Made by a program: the position numbers and the translations under genes. A stretch of DNA of 64,000 bases from Marivita geojedonensis (GTDB lineage: Bacteria; Pseudomonadota; Alphaproteobacteria; Rhodobacterales; Rhodobacteraceae). Numbering within the stretch: the first letter of the stretch is position 1; each line of letters begins with the position of its first letter. Shown here one piece after another: positions 19,311 through 28,485 of this stretch. Under the pieces are notes generated by a model. The model searched no databases, was not told where the DNA came from, and worked only from the letters and a program-made list of their open reading frames with translations. The DNA is taken from contig NZ_JFKC01000012.1 of the NCBI RefSeq assembly GCF_002115805.1, forward strand, positions 42,383-106,382, given 5' to 3'.

Positions 19311-21968
19311 GTGAACGCGAATAAATCACCCGTCACACCCATGATGGCGCAATATCTGGAAATAAAATCCCAGTATGCGGATGCTTTATTGTTCTATCGC
19401 ATGGGCGATTTTTACGAATTGTTCTTCGACGACGCTGCTGCTGCAGCCGAAGCGTTGGACATCGCGCTCACCAAACGCGGCAAACACGACGGGGACGACA
19501 TCCCGATGTGCGGCGTTCCGGTACATGCCGCCGAAGGCTATCTGCTGACGCTCATCCGCAAGGGGTTTCGCGTCGCAGTCTGCGAACAGATGGAAAGCCC
19601 GGCAGAGGCGAAAAAGCGCGGGTCCAAGTCTGTCGTTAAACGCGACGTGGTGCGTCTGGTCACGCCCGGTACGCTGACCGAGGAAACGCTGCTGGAAGCG
19701 CGGCGGCACAACTTTTTGGCCGCTTTGGCCTGTGTCAGAGACGATTGGGCACTTGCGTGGACCGACATTTCAACCGGCGCGCTGCACGTGCTGCCCCTGT
19801 CGCTGGCCCGCGTCGGTCCGGAATTGGCACAGCTCTTGCCGTCAGAGATCCTTATGGCCGAAGGTACGGACGACGCTCTGTCCGGTGTCCTTGATGATCT
19901 GGGGCTCGAGCCGACAATCCTTGGCAAATCCACCTTCGACTCGACCGGTGCCACCGCCCGTCTGACCCAACAGTTCGGCGTGTCGTCCCTGGATGCCTTT
20001 GGTCACTTCTCGCGTCCCGAGCTGTCGGCATTGGGCGCGCTGATCGAATATCTCGATCTCACGCAGAAAGGACGCCTGCCCCTGTTGCGGCCGCCGCAGC
20101 AGGAAAAGCTGGGCAATTCGATGCAGATCGACGCGGCAACACGGCGCAACCTCGAGCTGACCCATTCGCTGCAAGGTGGGCGTGCCGGTTCCTTGCTGTC
20201 CGTGATCGACCGAACCGCAACGGCCGGTGGTGCCCGGCTCTTGGAGCGGCGTGTCTCCACGCCCTCGCGCGACCTGACCGTGATCCGTAATCGTCAGGAT
20301 GCGATCACCTGGGCCATTTCCGATCCGATGACCGCCCGTCAGGTCCGCGACGTCCTCAAACGCGTGCCCGATGTGGACCGCGCCTTGTCCCGGCTTGGCC
20401 TTGATCGCGGCGGGCCGCGTGATATGGCGGCAATCCGCAACGCATTGGCGCAAGCCGAGGCGATTTCGGCTGTGTTAGAGACACATGATCTCCCCGAAAT
20501 CCTGCGCAGCGCCGTATCCTCCTGCACCGGCCACGCCGAGCTTGCCGCCCTTCTGGACGACGCGCTTGTTGCAGAACCGCCGCTGCTTGCACGTGACGGT
20601 GGGTTCATCGCACCCGGCTATGACGACGGCCTGGACGAAGCGCGAAAACTGCGTGACGAAGGGCGCGGCGTGATCGCGGGGCTTCAGGCGCAGTATTCCG
20701 AGATGACCGGCGTGTCCTCACTCAAGATCAAGCACAACAATGTGCTGGGCTACTTCATCGAGACCACGTCGACCCATGCTCAAAAGATGATGGCCCCGCC
20801 ACTGAATGAGACCTTCATCCATCGCCAGACAACGGCGAACCAAATCAGGTTCACCACTGTCGAACTGTCCGAACTCGAGAGGCGGATTCTGAACGCGGGC
20901 GGTGAGGCGATTGAGATCGAAAAGCGGCTCTATGCCACCTTAAGTCGCGCAATTCTTGACCATCAGGCAGCACTCAACGCATTGGCCAGCGGATTGGCCG
21001 AACTCGATCTCGCAACCGCGCTGGCCGACCTTGCGACCGATCTGGATTGGTGCCGGCCAATCGTTGACGACAGCCGTGCCTTTGACATCGAAGGCGGGCG
21101 TCACCCCGTTGTCGAACGCTCACTCAAGGCGCAAGGCGGTACCGGATTTGTGGCCAACGACTGTAGCCTCTCAGCAGAGGACGACAAAGCCGCGATCACG
21201 CTTCTGACCGGCCCGAACATGGCCGGTAAATCGACATTCCTTCGGCAGAACGCCCTGATCGCCCTGCTGGCGCAGATTGGGTCTTACGTTCCCGCAAAGT
21301 CCGCACATATCGGAGTGGTCAGCCAGATCTTCAGCCGCGTCGGTGCATCAGACGATCTTGCGCGTGGACGGTCAACCTTCATGGTGGAAATGGTCGAAAC
21401 CGCCGCGATCCTGAACCAGGCAGACGACCGCGCGCTGGTGATCCTTGACGAAATCGGACGCGGCACCGCCACCTATGACGGCCTCTCTATCGCCTGGGCG
21501 ACGTTGGAACACCTGCAATCCGTCAACAAGGTTCGCGCGCTCTTTGCGACGCATTATCACGAGATGACCACACTCGCGAACACGCTCGACGGTGTGAAAA
21601 ACGCCACGGTGGCTGTGCGGGAGTGGGATGGAGAGGTGATTTTTCTGCACGAAGTCCGCGATGGCGCGGCGGATCGATCCTACGGTGTTCAAGTGGCTCA
21701 GCTCGCCGGTCTTCCACCCGCAGTCATCACGCGGGCACGATCTGTTCTGGACGCATTGGAGAAAGGCGAACGCGAGAACACGTCACCGAAAGCCCTGATT
21801 GACGACCTCCCGCTCTTCTCAGCGGTCGCCAATGCGCCGCAACCAGTCAAACCAGCCGCTGAAAGCAAAATCGAGGCGCAGATCAAAGATCTGCACCCCG
21901 ATGAAATGACTCCGATAGAGGCACTTCAGGCTCTGTATAACCTGAAAGCGCTTCTTCAGGACGACTAG
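19311..21968 (+). CDS. mutS: DNA mismatch repair ATPase MutS
   Basis: About 885 residues. The mismatch-reading Phe-x-Glu is visible in the N-terminal domain (FYRMGDFYELFF). The ATPase has Walker A TGPNMAGKST and Walker B VILDEIGRGT. I chose the GTG at 19311 because AAGGGG lies 6 bases before it and homologues begin close to TPMMAQYLEIK. An in-frame ATG at 19281 without a ribosome site would add 10 residues. It ends 1 bp from the stop of grpE. Confidence 0.94.
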   Translation: MNANKSPVTPMMAQYLEIKSQYADALLFYRMGDFYELFFDDAAAAAEALDIALTKRGKHDGDDIPMCGVPVHAAEGYLLTLIRKGFRVAVCEQMESPAEAKKRGSKSVVKRDVVRLVTPGTLTEETLLEARRHNFLAALACVRDDWALAWTDISTGALHVLPLSLARVGPELAQLLPSEILMAEGTDDALSGVLDDLGLEPTILGKSTFDSTGATARLTQQFGVSSLDAFGHFSRPELSALGALIEYLDLTQKGRLPLLRPPQQEKLGNSMQIDAATRRNLELTHSLQGGRAGSLLSVIDRTATAGGARLLERRVSTPSRDLTVIRNRQDAITWAISDPMTARQVRDVLKRVPDVDRALSRLGLDRGGPRDMAAIRNALAQAEAISAVLETHDLPEILRSAVSSCTGHAELAALLDDALVAEPPLLARDGGFIAPGYDDGLDEARKLRDEGRGVIAGLQAQYSEMTGVSSLKIKHNNVLGYFIETTSTHAQKMMAPPLNETFIHRQTTANQIRFTTVELSELERRILNAGGEAIEIEKRLYATLSRAILDHQAALNALASGLAELDLATALADLATDLDWCRPIVDDSRAFDIEGGRHPVVERSLKAQGGTGFVANDCSLSAEDDKAAITLLTGPNMAGKSTFLRQNALIALLAQIGSYVPAKSAHIGVVSQIFSRVGASDDLARGRSTFMVEMVETAAILNQADDRALVILDEIGRGTATYDGLSIAWATLEHLQSVNKVRALFATHYHEMTTLANTLDGVKNATVAVREWDGEVIFLHEVRDGAADRSYGVQVAQLAGLPPAVITRARSVLDALEKGERENTSPKALIDDLPLFSAVANAPQPVKPAAESKIEAQIKDLHPDEMTPIEALQALYNLKALLQDD

Positions 21969-21969
21969 T

Positions 21970-22536
21970 TCACGATTTCGGCATTGAGCTGACGCCGACC
22001 TGCGCCGGGCGCAGCAGACGATCGAACAGCATGAATCCTTCCGCCGAAACCTGAATGATCTCACCTGCTGTGGTGCCAGGCACCGGAGCTTCGAACATCG
22101 CTTCATGTTTCTGGGGGTCGAACTTGTCTCCGACTTCGGGCTTGATCGCCTGAACACCGTGTTTCGAAAACACGTTCAGCAGTTCGCGCATGGTGAGCTC
22201 AACACCTTCAATCAGCGCCTTTGAGGATTCGCGCTGTTCTTCCGGGATCGCAGCCAATGCGCGCTGCAGGTTGTCGTAGACCGGCAGCAGATCCCGCGCC
22301 AAACGCGATCCACCATATTGCTGTGCCTCACGACGATCCTTATCGGACCGCTTGCGTGCGTTTTCGGCATCGGCCAGCGCACGCATGAATTTGTCTTTCA
22401 GATCATCCCGCTCTGCGCGCAGAGCGTCGATTTCAGCTTCCTCGTTGCTGATCTCTTCCTCCAACGCTTCGTTTTCCTCTGCCTCAGCCTCGGCCAGGCT
22501 GTCGAGAAAATCCTTTGTGTGATCCGTTTCCGCCAT
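21970..22536 (-). CDS. grpE: Nucleotide exchange factor GrpE
   Basis: A 188-residue DnaK cochaperone. The acidic coiled coil (about residues 15-70, rich in Glu) and the C-terminal beta domain with FDPQKHEAMFEAPVPG and the closing LLRPAQVGVS are typical. It follows hrcA by 4 bp, forming an hrcA-grpE heat-shock operon. Confidence 0.94.
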   Translation of the reverse strand: MAETDHTKDFLDSLAEAEAEENEALEEEISNEEAEIDALRAERDDLKDKFMRALADAENARKRSDKDRREAQQYGGSRLARDLLPVYDNLQRALAAIPEEQRESSKALIEGVELTMRELLNVFSKHGVQAIKPEVGDKFDPQKHEAMFEAPVPGTTAGEIIQVSAEGFMLFDRLLRPAQVGVSSMPKS

Positions 22537-22540
22537 CTCG

Positions 22541-23617
22541 TTACCCTTGGTTGCGGTCGCCGAGGAGTTTCCCGACGAGCTGCGCGGTGTAGTCTACAAT
22601 CGGCACGATCCGTCCATAGTTGAGCCGTGTCGGGCCAATGACCCCCACCGCACCGATAATTTTACGATCAGCGTTCATATATGGAGACACCACCAAAGAG
22701 GAACCCGAAAGTGAGAAAAGTTTGTTCTCAGAGCCGATAAAAATGCGCACACCGTCGCCCTGCTCGGTCAGTTCGAGAAATTCGGCAATGTCACGCTTCC
22801 GCTCAAGGTCGTCGAACAGCTCTCTGATCCGGTCAAGTTCGCCTGCGTGGGCATCCTCAGCAAGAAGGTTCGACCGCCCACGGACAATCAACCGACCAGA
22901 GGTGTCGGCCTGATCATCCCAGATGGCCAATCCCTGCTCGACCAGTGTCGCGGCCAGAGCATCAAGCTCCTGTCGCTTTCGGGCGATGTCGTCCTTGATC
23001 GTGCGGCGCAGGTCGGCAAGGGTTTTGCCTTCTACCAACGCGTTGAGGAAGTTTGCGGCTTCCCGCATGGAGCTTGGCGTCTGGCCGGGTGGTGGCGTGA
23101 ACAGACGGTTCTCGACATGTCCATCTGCAAACACCAGTACGACCAGAGCCTGATCTCCGGCAACCGGAACGAATTCGATATGTTTGATCGCCGCTTCGTG
23201 CTTTGGAGTAAGAACAAGCGATGCACCTTGAGTGACCCCGGACAGGGCTGAACCGACCCGGTCGAGAATCGTTGCAACGTCCTGACTGTTGCTTGTCACC
23301 GTTGCATCGATTTTCTGACGATCGTCCTGATCGAGGTCGCGGACCTCAAGCAAACCATCGACAAACATCCGCAACCCGAGCTGTGTCGGCACACGCCCGG
23401 CGCTGATGTGTGGACTGTCGAGCAATCCGAGGAACTCCAGATCCTGCATCACGTTCCGGATGGTCGCAGCAGATACCTTTTCATCAAGCGTCCGGGTCAG
23501 TGTTCGTGAGCCTACTGGTTCACCGCTCAGGAGGTACCCTTCGACCACCTTGCGGAACACCTCCCGCGAGCGGTCGTTCAGTTCATCCAGAAGTTTCGAT
23601 CCGTTATCCAATCGCAC
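22541..23617 (-). CDS. hrcA: Heat-inducible transcription repressor HrcA
   Basis: About 358 residues from the GTG at 23617 ([17 protein letters not shown]). The N-terminal winged helix includes [19 protein letters not shown], followed by the dimerisation domain. HrcA represses chaperone genes at CIRCE elements. No CIRCE inverted repeat was seen in the 100 bp before hrcA, so autoregulation is not evident here. A TTG two codons later is also possible; the much longer open frame is antisense to rph. Confidence 0.9.
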   Translation of the reverse strand: MRLDNGSKLLDELNDRSREVFRKVVEGYLLSGEPVGSRTLTRTLDEKVSAATIRNVMQDLEFLGLLDSPHISAGRVPTQLGLRMFVDGLLEVRDLDQDDRQKIDATVTSNSQDVATILDRVGSALSGVTQGASLVLTPKHEAAIKHIEFVPVAGDQALVVLVFADGHVENRLFTPPPGQTPSSMREAANFLNALVEGKTLADLRRTIKDDIARKRQELDALAATLVEQGLAIWDDQADTSGRLIVRGRSNLLAEDAHAGELDRIRELFDDLERKRDIAEFLELTEQGDGVRIFIGSENKLFSLSGSSLVVSPYMNADRKIIGAVGVIGPTRLNYGRIVPIVDYTAQLVGKLLGDRNQG

Positions 23618-23717
23618 ACCTCGTTTCGCTGGTGACGGCCCCCTGCCGGACAGACTATTTGGTTGCGGAACCAGAAAGCCTGCCTGTATCCGTACACGGC
23701 AATCAAAGGGAATGACC

Positions 23718-24431
23718 ATGCGACCGTCAGGACGGAAATTAAGCGAAATGCGCGCGGTTTCAATCGAAACCGGGATCAGCAAGCACGCAGAGGGATCTTG
23801 TATGATCCGCATGGGCGACACCCATGTTCTCTGCACGGCAACCATCGAAGACCGTGTACCGCCCTTCATCAAGGGGTCAGGCCTGGGCTGGGTAACAGCC
23901 GAATACGGAATGCTCCCGCGGTCTACGACAAGCCGCATGCGCCGCGAAAGCTCGGCTGGCAAACAGCAGGGCCGCACCGTCGAAATCCAGCGGCTTATCG
24001 GCCGCAGCCTGCGCGCTGGTGTTGATCGTGTTGCCTTGGGCGAACGCCAGATCACCGTTGACTGCGATGTGATTCAAGCTGACGGCGGAACACGCTGCGC
24101 ATCAATCACCGGTGGCTGGGTCGCACTTCGCCTTGCGGTCAACAAGCTGATGAAGGCCGGGAATGTGATCAGCGATCCGTTGATTTCGCCGGTCGCAGCG
24201 GTCAGCTGCGGGATTTACGCCGGGCAACCCGTGCTCGACCTCGATTACCCCGAGGATTCCGAAGCCGGTGTTGATGGAAACTTCATCATGCGGGGTGACG
24301 GCCAGTTGATCGAAATTCAGATGTCTGCCGAGGGCGCAACGTTCTCGCGCGATCAGATGGCTCATCTGCTTGATCTGGCCGATTCCGGCGTTCAGGAACT
24401 CGTCGAACTTCAACTGAAGGCCGCCGAATGA
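23718..24431 (+). CDS. rph: Ribonuclease PH
   Basis: A 237-residue phosphorolytic 3' exoribonuclease that trims tRNA 3' ends. [24 protein letters not shown] and [19 protein letters not shown] motifs are present. The ATG at 23718 ([12 protein letters not shown]) has AAAGGGA 7 bases upstream; an ATG two codons earlier is too close to that site. Divergent from hrcA and overlapping rdgB (ATGA). Confidence 0.95.
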   Translation: MRPSGRKLSEMRAVSIETGISKHAEGSCMIRMGDTHVLCTATIEDRVPPFIKGSGLGWVTAEYGMLPRSTTSRMRRESSAGKQQGRTVEIQRLIGRSLRAGVDRVALGERQITVDCDVIQADGGTRCASITGGWVALRLAVNKLMKAGNVISDPLISPVAAVSCGIYAGQPVLDLDYPEDSEAGVDGNFIMRGDGQLIEIQMSAEGATFSRDQMAHLLDLADSGVQELVELQLKAAE

Positions 24432-25039
24432 CACGCAGGTTCGAGGGTGACAGGCTGTTGGTCGCCACTCACAACACCGGGAAACTCGAAGAAATTGCCG
24501 ATCTCCTAAGGGATTTCGGCGTTTCGGTCGTGGGCGCCGCCGAGATGAACCTTCCCGAGCCAGTCGAGGACGGTACGACATTCGTTGAAAATGCGCGGAT
24601 CAAGGCGCATGCGGCGGCCAAAGCCACTGGCCTTCCCGCATTGTCTGACGACAGTGGTCTTGAGATCGATGCGTTGGGGGGCGCGCCCGGTGTCTATACA
24701 GCGGATTGGGCGGAAACAGAGACTGGTCGTGACTTCATCATGGCAATGGAAAAAGCACACAAGGCGCTTCTGGACTCCGGTGTTCAGCCACCATGGACCG
24801 GCCGTTTCTGCTGTACCTTGGTGCTCGCATGGCCGGATGGACATGACGAGGTTTTCCCCGGAACCATGAGCGGTCAGATCGTCTGGCCCATGCGCGGTGA
24901 TCAGGGCCATGGATACGATCCGGTGTTCCAACCCGACGGGTATGACATCACATTCGGTGAGATGGACCGCTGGGAAAAGAACCGGATCAGCCATCGCGCT
25001 GCCGCCTTCCGCAAGTTTGTGGCGGGGTGTTTTGACTGA
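24428..25039 (+). CDS. rdgB: XTP/dITP diphosphatase (RdgB/HAM1)
   Basis: A 203-residue house-cleaning pyrophosphatase that removes dITP and XTP. The N-terminal [18 protein letters not shown], the central [18 protein letters not shown] and the C-terminal [10 protein letters not shown] are intact. Its ATG overlaps the rph stop. The next gene, hemW, begins inside its last codons. Confidence 0.94.
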   Translation: MTRRFEGDRLLVATHNTGKLEEIADLLRDFGVSVVGAAEMNLPEPVEDGTTFVENARIKAHAAAKATGLPALSDDSGLEIDALGGAPGVYTADWAETETGRDFIMAMEKAHKALLDSGVQPPWTGRFCCTLVLAWPDGHDEVFPGTMSGQIVWPMRGDQGHGYDPVFQPDGYDITFGEMDRWEKNRISHRAAAFRKFVAGCFD

Positions 25040-26177
25040 GCTCTGGCAGGATCGCGGCTTTGGTCTTTATGTCCACTGGCCGTTTTGCGCCGCAAAGTGC
25101 CCTTACTGCGATTTCAACAGCCATGTGCGCGCTTCGATCGATCAGTCGGCGTGGGCGCAGGCGCTGACGAAGGAAATCCGGCGAACCGGGGCTCAAACGG
25201 GTCCGCGTGTTCTAACCTCGGTCTTTTTTGGGGGCGGTACACCCAGCCTGATGGAGCCCGAGACTGTCGGTGCCGTTCTAGCCGCCGCACGAGACGTGTG
25301 GTCGTTTTCGAACGACATCGAAATTACGCTTGAGGCCAACCCGACCTCCGTTGAGGCGTATCGCTTCGAGGGTTACGCAAAGCTGGGGGTAAACCGGGTT
25401 TCCCTGGGGGTTCAGGCTCTGAATAACCCCGATTTACAGAAACTTGGCCGCCTGCACAGTGTGTCCGAAGCGCAGTCCGCCTTTTCCACCGCGCGGCAAT
25501 TCTTTGAACGCGTGAGCTTTGATCTCATCTACGCCCGACAGAATCAAACTCTTGATAGCTGGCGATCCGAGCTGAATACGGCACTGGAGTTGGCCGTGGA
25601 CCATCTATCCCTCTATCAATTAACCATCGAAGAAGGCACCGCGTTCTGGGATCGCGCGCAGCGTGGGCTGTTGCGGGGATTGCCGACCGATGATCTTGGT
25701 GCGGATCTCTACGAGCTGACCCAGGAATTGTGCAGTCAGGCGGGGTTTACCGCGTACGAAGTATCCAACCACGCAAGGCCAGGCGCGGAATCCAAACACA
25801 ATCTGCTGTATTGGCGCGGGGGCGACTATGCAGGCGTTGGACCCGGCGCCCACGGCAGATTGACGCTCAACGGACAGCGGCTGGCGACAGAGTGCTGGAA
25901 AAACCCCGAAGCGTGGTTGGCTGGTGTTGAGTCCGGCACAGGTGTAAGATCAACAGAGCCTTTATCACCACAAGATGTGGCGGACGAACGCCTTATCATG
26001 GGTTTGCGCCTTAGCGAAGGTCTATATCTGGATGACGTTTCCGAGATTCTTGACTGGGCAAAGCTGGAACAGCTGCACAGTGAAAGTTTGATTTGGCGTG
26101 ATGAAAAACGTTTCGGGGCAACCCAGCAAGGCCGCCCCGTTCTCAATTATCTGATTTCTCAGCTCGCTAAAGGCTGA
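25032..26177 (+). CDS. hemW: Radical SAM heme chaperone HemW (CPDH-like)
   Basis: A 381-residue radical SAM protein. The cluster motif CAAKCPYCDF (CxxxCxxC) follows GLYVHWPF. HemW transfers heme to respiratory proteins; older annotations call it coproporphyrinogen III oxidase. The start is the TTG at 25032 ([13 protein letters not shown]), which overlaps the rdgB stop by 8 bp and matches the length of homologues. It ends exactly where the convergent parB ends. Confidence 0.9.
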   Translation: MTELWQDRGFGLYVHWPFCAAKCPYCDFNSHVRASIDQSAWAQALTKEIRRTGAQTGPRVLTSVFFGGGTPSLMEPETVGAVLAAARDVWSFSNDIEITLEANPTSVEAYRFEGYAKLGVNRVSLGVQALNNPDLQKLGRLHSVSEAQSAFSTARQFFERVSFDLIYARQNQTLDSWRSELNTALELAVDHLSLYQLTIEEGTAFWDRAQRGLLRGLPTDDLGADLYELTQELCSQAGFTAYEVSNHARPGAESKHNLLYWRGGDYAGVGPGAHGRLTLNGQRLATECWKNPEAWLAGVESGTGVRSTEPLSPQDVADERLIMGLRLSEGLYLDDVSEILDWAKLEQLHSESLIWRDEKRFGATQQGRPVLNYLISQLAKG

Positions 26178-27083
26178 TCAACGTCCAGCGCTCAGGACCA
26201 TGCACAGGGCGTCGAGATCTTCCAGCGTATCGTAGTTGATTGACACGGATCCGGATTCCTTGCCCGCATTGTGGTTTATCGACACCTTCATACCCAAAGC
26301 AGCAGAGAGATCGGCCTCGAGCGCCTTCGTGTCCGCATCTTTTGACGATGAAGACACCTCGCCAGACGTTTTCGGCTTGGATGCTTTTTCGGGGTTAAGC
26401 GCCTCGCGGACCAAACGTTCAGCCTCTCGGACGGAGAGCCCGCGCCGAACAATGTCTCCGGCCAAAAGAACAGGATCTGGTGCGGTAACAAGTGCGCGGG
26501 CGTGCCCGGCCGACAGTTTACCATCCGTTACTGCCTGTTTCACAACTTCCGGCAAAGTCAGCAAACGCAGAAGGTTTGCGATATGGCTGCGGCTTTTTCC
26601 GAGCGCCTGCGCGAGCTTCTCTTGGGTATGACCGAAACGGGTCATCAACTGTTCATAACCAGCCGCTTCTTCGATCGGATTCAGGTCGGCCCGTTGAATA
26701 TTCTCGATAATCGCGATTTCGAGAACGTCTTCATCTGAAAATTCGCGAACAACAACCGGAACCTCGTGAACGCCAGCCGCCTGGGCCGCACGCCAACGAC
26801 GTTCTCCTGCGACGATCTCGTAGCTGTCTTCAGACCCCGCATGTTTCCGAACGATCAGCGGCTGGATGATGCCTTTACTCTTGATCGAGCGCTTCAGTTC
26901 TTCCAGTGCATCCTGATCGAAACTTCTACGGGGCTGATCCGGGTTTGGAATCAGTTTTTCTATCGGCAATGTGCGCGCTGCCCGCGCCGGCGTTGCGTCT
27001 GTGGTTGCTTCCGGTTCGATATCGGCCATCAAAGCCGACAGACCCCGCCCCAATCCCCGGCGCTGCTCTTTTTTTTCGGCCAT
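26178..27083 (-). CDS. parB: Chromosome-partitioning protein ParB
   Basis: A 301-residue CTPase and DNA-binding clamp that loads at parS. The N-terminal GLGRGLSALMAD, the CTP-binding GERRWRAAQ, a central helix-turn-helix (LGKSRSHIANLLRLL) and the C-terminal dimer domain are visible. It is 9 bp behind parA. Three perfect parS sites lie 1.1-3.3 kb upstream in rsmG and mnmG. Confidence 0.96.
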   Translation of the reverse strand: MAEKKEQRRGLGRGLSALMADIEPEATTDATPARAARTLPIEKLIPNPDQPRRSFDQDALEELKRSIKSKGIIQPLIVRKHAGSEDSYEIVAGERRWRAAQAAGVHEVPVVVREFSDEDVLEIAIIENIQRADLNPIEEAAGYEQLMTRFGHTQEKLAQALGKSRSHIANLLRLLTLPEVVKQAVTDGKLSAGHARALVTAPDPVLLAGDIVRRGLSVREAERLVREALNPEKASKPKTSGEVSSSSKDADTKALEADLSAALGMKVSINHNAGKESGSVSINYDTLEDLDALCMVLSAGR

Positions 27084-27092
27084 ACCGCCCTC

Positions 27093-27905
27093 TTACGCTG
27101 CTGTCATCGTTTCATGTTTGCCCAGAAATTCGCGCGCCAACGCGCGATAGGCAGCCGCCCCTTTGGACGTGGTGTCATACTCGAGAACCGGCATTGCATA
27201 AGACGGTGCTTCACTGACGCGTACATTTCTGGGAATGACCGTTTTGAAGACCAGATCGCCAAGATTATCCCGCGCATCTGCTTCGACCTGTTGGGACAAG
27301 TTGTTGCGCGAGTCGTACATCGTGAGCACAACGCCTTCGATCCGGAGGTTTGGATTTGCCGATTGCCGGACTTCACGGATTGTCAGCATCAGTTGGCTCA
27401 GCCCTTCAAGTGCGAAGAATTCGCTCTGTAAGGGTACAAGAACCGAATGAGCCGCAACCATCGCGTTGACCGTCAAAAGGTTCAGAGACGGCGGGCAATC
27501 GATCAGGATGTAGTCGAAATCATACTGATCCATATCCGTCTGTCGCAGCGCATCATGAAGCAAGAAGCTGCGTTTTTCGTTTGCGATCAACTCAATGTCC
27601 GCAGAACTCAGATCGGTTGTGGACGGAACGAGGCTCAGCCCATCAAGGTGTGTCTTGCAGATGATGTCGCTCAAGGGAAAGTCATCAAGAAGAAGATCGT
27701 AAGTCGTAGCACGTCGATCTTCCGGCATAATTCCAAGACCGGTCGAGGCGTTTCCTTGCGGATCCAAGTCAACGACCAATACATTCTGTCCGAGTTCGGC
27801 CAGGGCAGATGCGAAATTGATTGCCGTTGTCGTCTTGCCAACACCGCCCTTCTGGTTTGCGATTGCGATGATTTTCGGTCCGGCCGGGCGCGTCGGATCA
27901 TACAC
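27093..27905 (-). CDS. parA: Chromosome-partitioning ATPase ParA
   Basis: About 270 residues with the deviant Walker A KGGVGKTTTA near the N-terminus and DCPPSLNLLTVNA. It moves ParB-parS complexes during origin segregation. The GTG at 27905 is preferred because GGAG sits 9 bases upstream; a TTG two codons earlier is the alternative. It overlaps the end of rsmG by 8 bp. Confidence 0.95.
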   Translation of the reverse strand: MYDPTRPAGPKIIAIANQKGGVGKTTTAINFASALAELGQNVLVVDLDPQGNASTGLGIMPEDRRATTYDLLLDDFPLSDIICKTHLDGLSLVPSTTDLSSADIELIANEKRSFLLHDALRQTDMDQYDFDYILIDCPPSLNLLTVNAMVAAHSVLVPLQSEFFALEGLSQLMLTIREVRQSANPNLRIEGVVLTMYDSRNNLSQQVEADARDNLGDLVFKTVIPRNVRVSEAPSYAMPVLEYDTTSKGAAAYRALAREFLGKHETMTAA

Positions 27906-28485
27906 GGGCAAGATCTCCGATCTTCAGGATGGATGCGTCTGGGCTGGTTTTACTTTTATGCGCTTCGCAGGTGAATCGCCACTTCTTTTGCGCATCGTTC
28001 ACCTCGTTTTGCCAGTTTGCGCCCTTCAGAAAAAGACAAACGCCCCCTGGTTTCATATGCAGGTCAGCGAACTCGAGAAGATCGGTCAAAGGTGCGAGAG
28101 CACGCGCGCTGACAACATCCGCGTTCAACGGCTCAACATCTTCGATGCGCTTTGAAATAACATTGAACGGCGTTTTTGTTTCACGTGAAACAGTTCGTAG
28201 GAACGCGGATTTGCGTTGATCACTTTCCACAAGGGTTACGTTCAATTCGCCCCCAACCTTGGCTATTGCGATGACGGCTCCCGGAAAACCACCGCCAGAT
28301 CCTAAGTCAACCCAATCCTTTGCGCCCTCCGGGCACAGTTCAGCCAATTGCAACGAATCGTCAAAATGCCTTTTGCCTGCGTCCTCTAAAGACGCAGGCG
28401 ACACAAGATTGATTTTGGGCGACCACTTACGAAGAAGATCGAGATAAATGTTCAGCCGGTCTTGTGTTTCACGTGAAACATTCAT
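27898..28485 (-). CDS. rsmG: 16S rRNA (guanine527-N7)-methyltransferase RsmG
   Basis: A 195-residue SAM methyltransferase (GidB). The SAM site is in [16 protein letters not shown]. Two perfect parS palindromes lie inside it, at codons 3-7 (NVSRET) and in the TVSRETK segment, both read in the same frame and giving the same V-S-R-E-T. Its ATG overlaps the mnmG stop (ATGA). Confidence 0.95.
   Translation of the reverse strand: MNVSRETQDRLNIYLDLLRKWSPKINLVSPASLEDAGKRHFDDSLQLAELCPEGAKDWVDLGSGGGFPGAVIAIAKVGGELNVTLVESDQRKSAFLRTVSRETKTPFNVISKRIEDVEPLNADVVSARALAPLTDLLEFADLHMKPGGVCLFLKGANWQNEVNDAQKKWRFTCEAHKSKTSPDASILKIGDLARV
28177..28192. promoter_or_regulatory. parS site 1 (inside rsmG)
   Basis: The 16-bp palindrome TGTTTCACGTGAAACA matches the universal chromosomal parS consensus at every position. 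It encodes part of TVSRETK of RsmG on the minus strand. ParB should load here. Confidence 0.95.
28465..28480. promoter_or_regulatory. parS site 2 (5' end of rsmG)
   Basis: A second perfect TGTTTCACGTGAAACA, 288 bp from the first. It covers codons 3-7 of rsmG, again read as V-S-R-E-T. Confidence 0.95.

Noticed and set aside
18056..19324. 422-codon open frame on the plus strand
   Set aside because: Antisense shadow of maeB.
23618..23717. Search for a CIRCE element before hrcA
   Set aside because: No TTAGCACTC-N9-GAGTGCTAA-like repeat seen.
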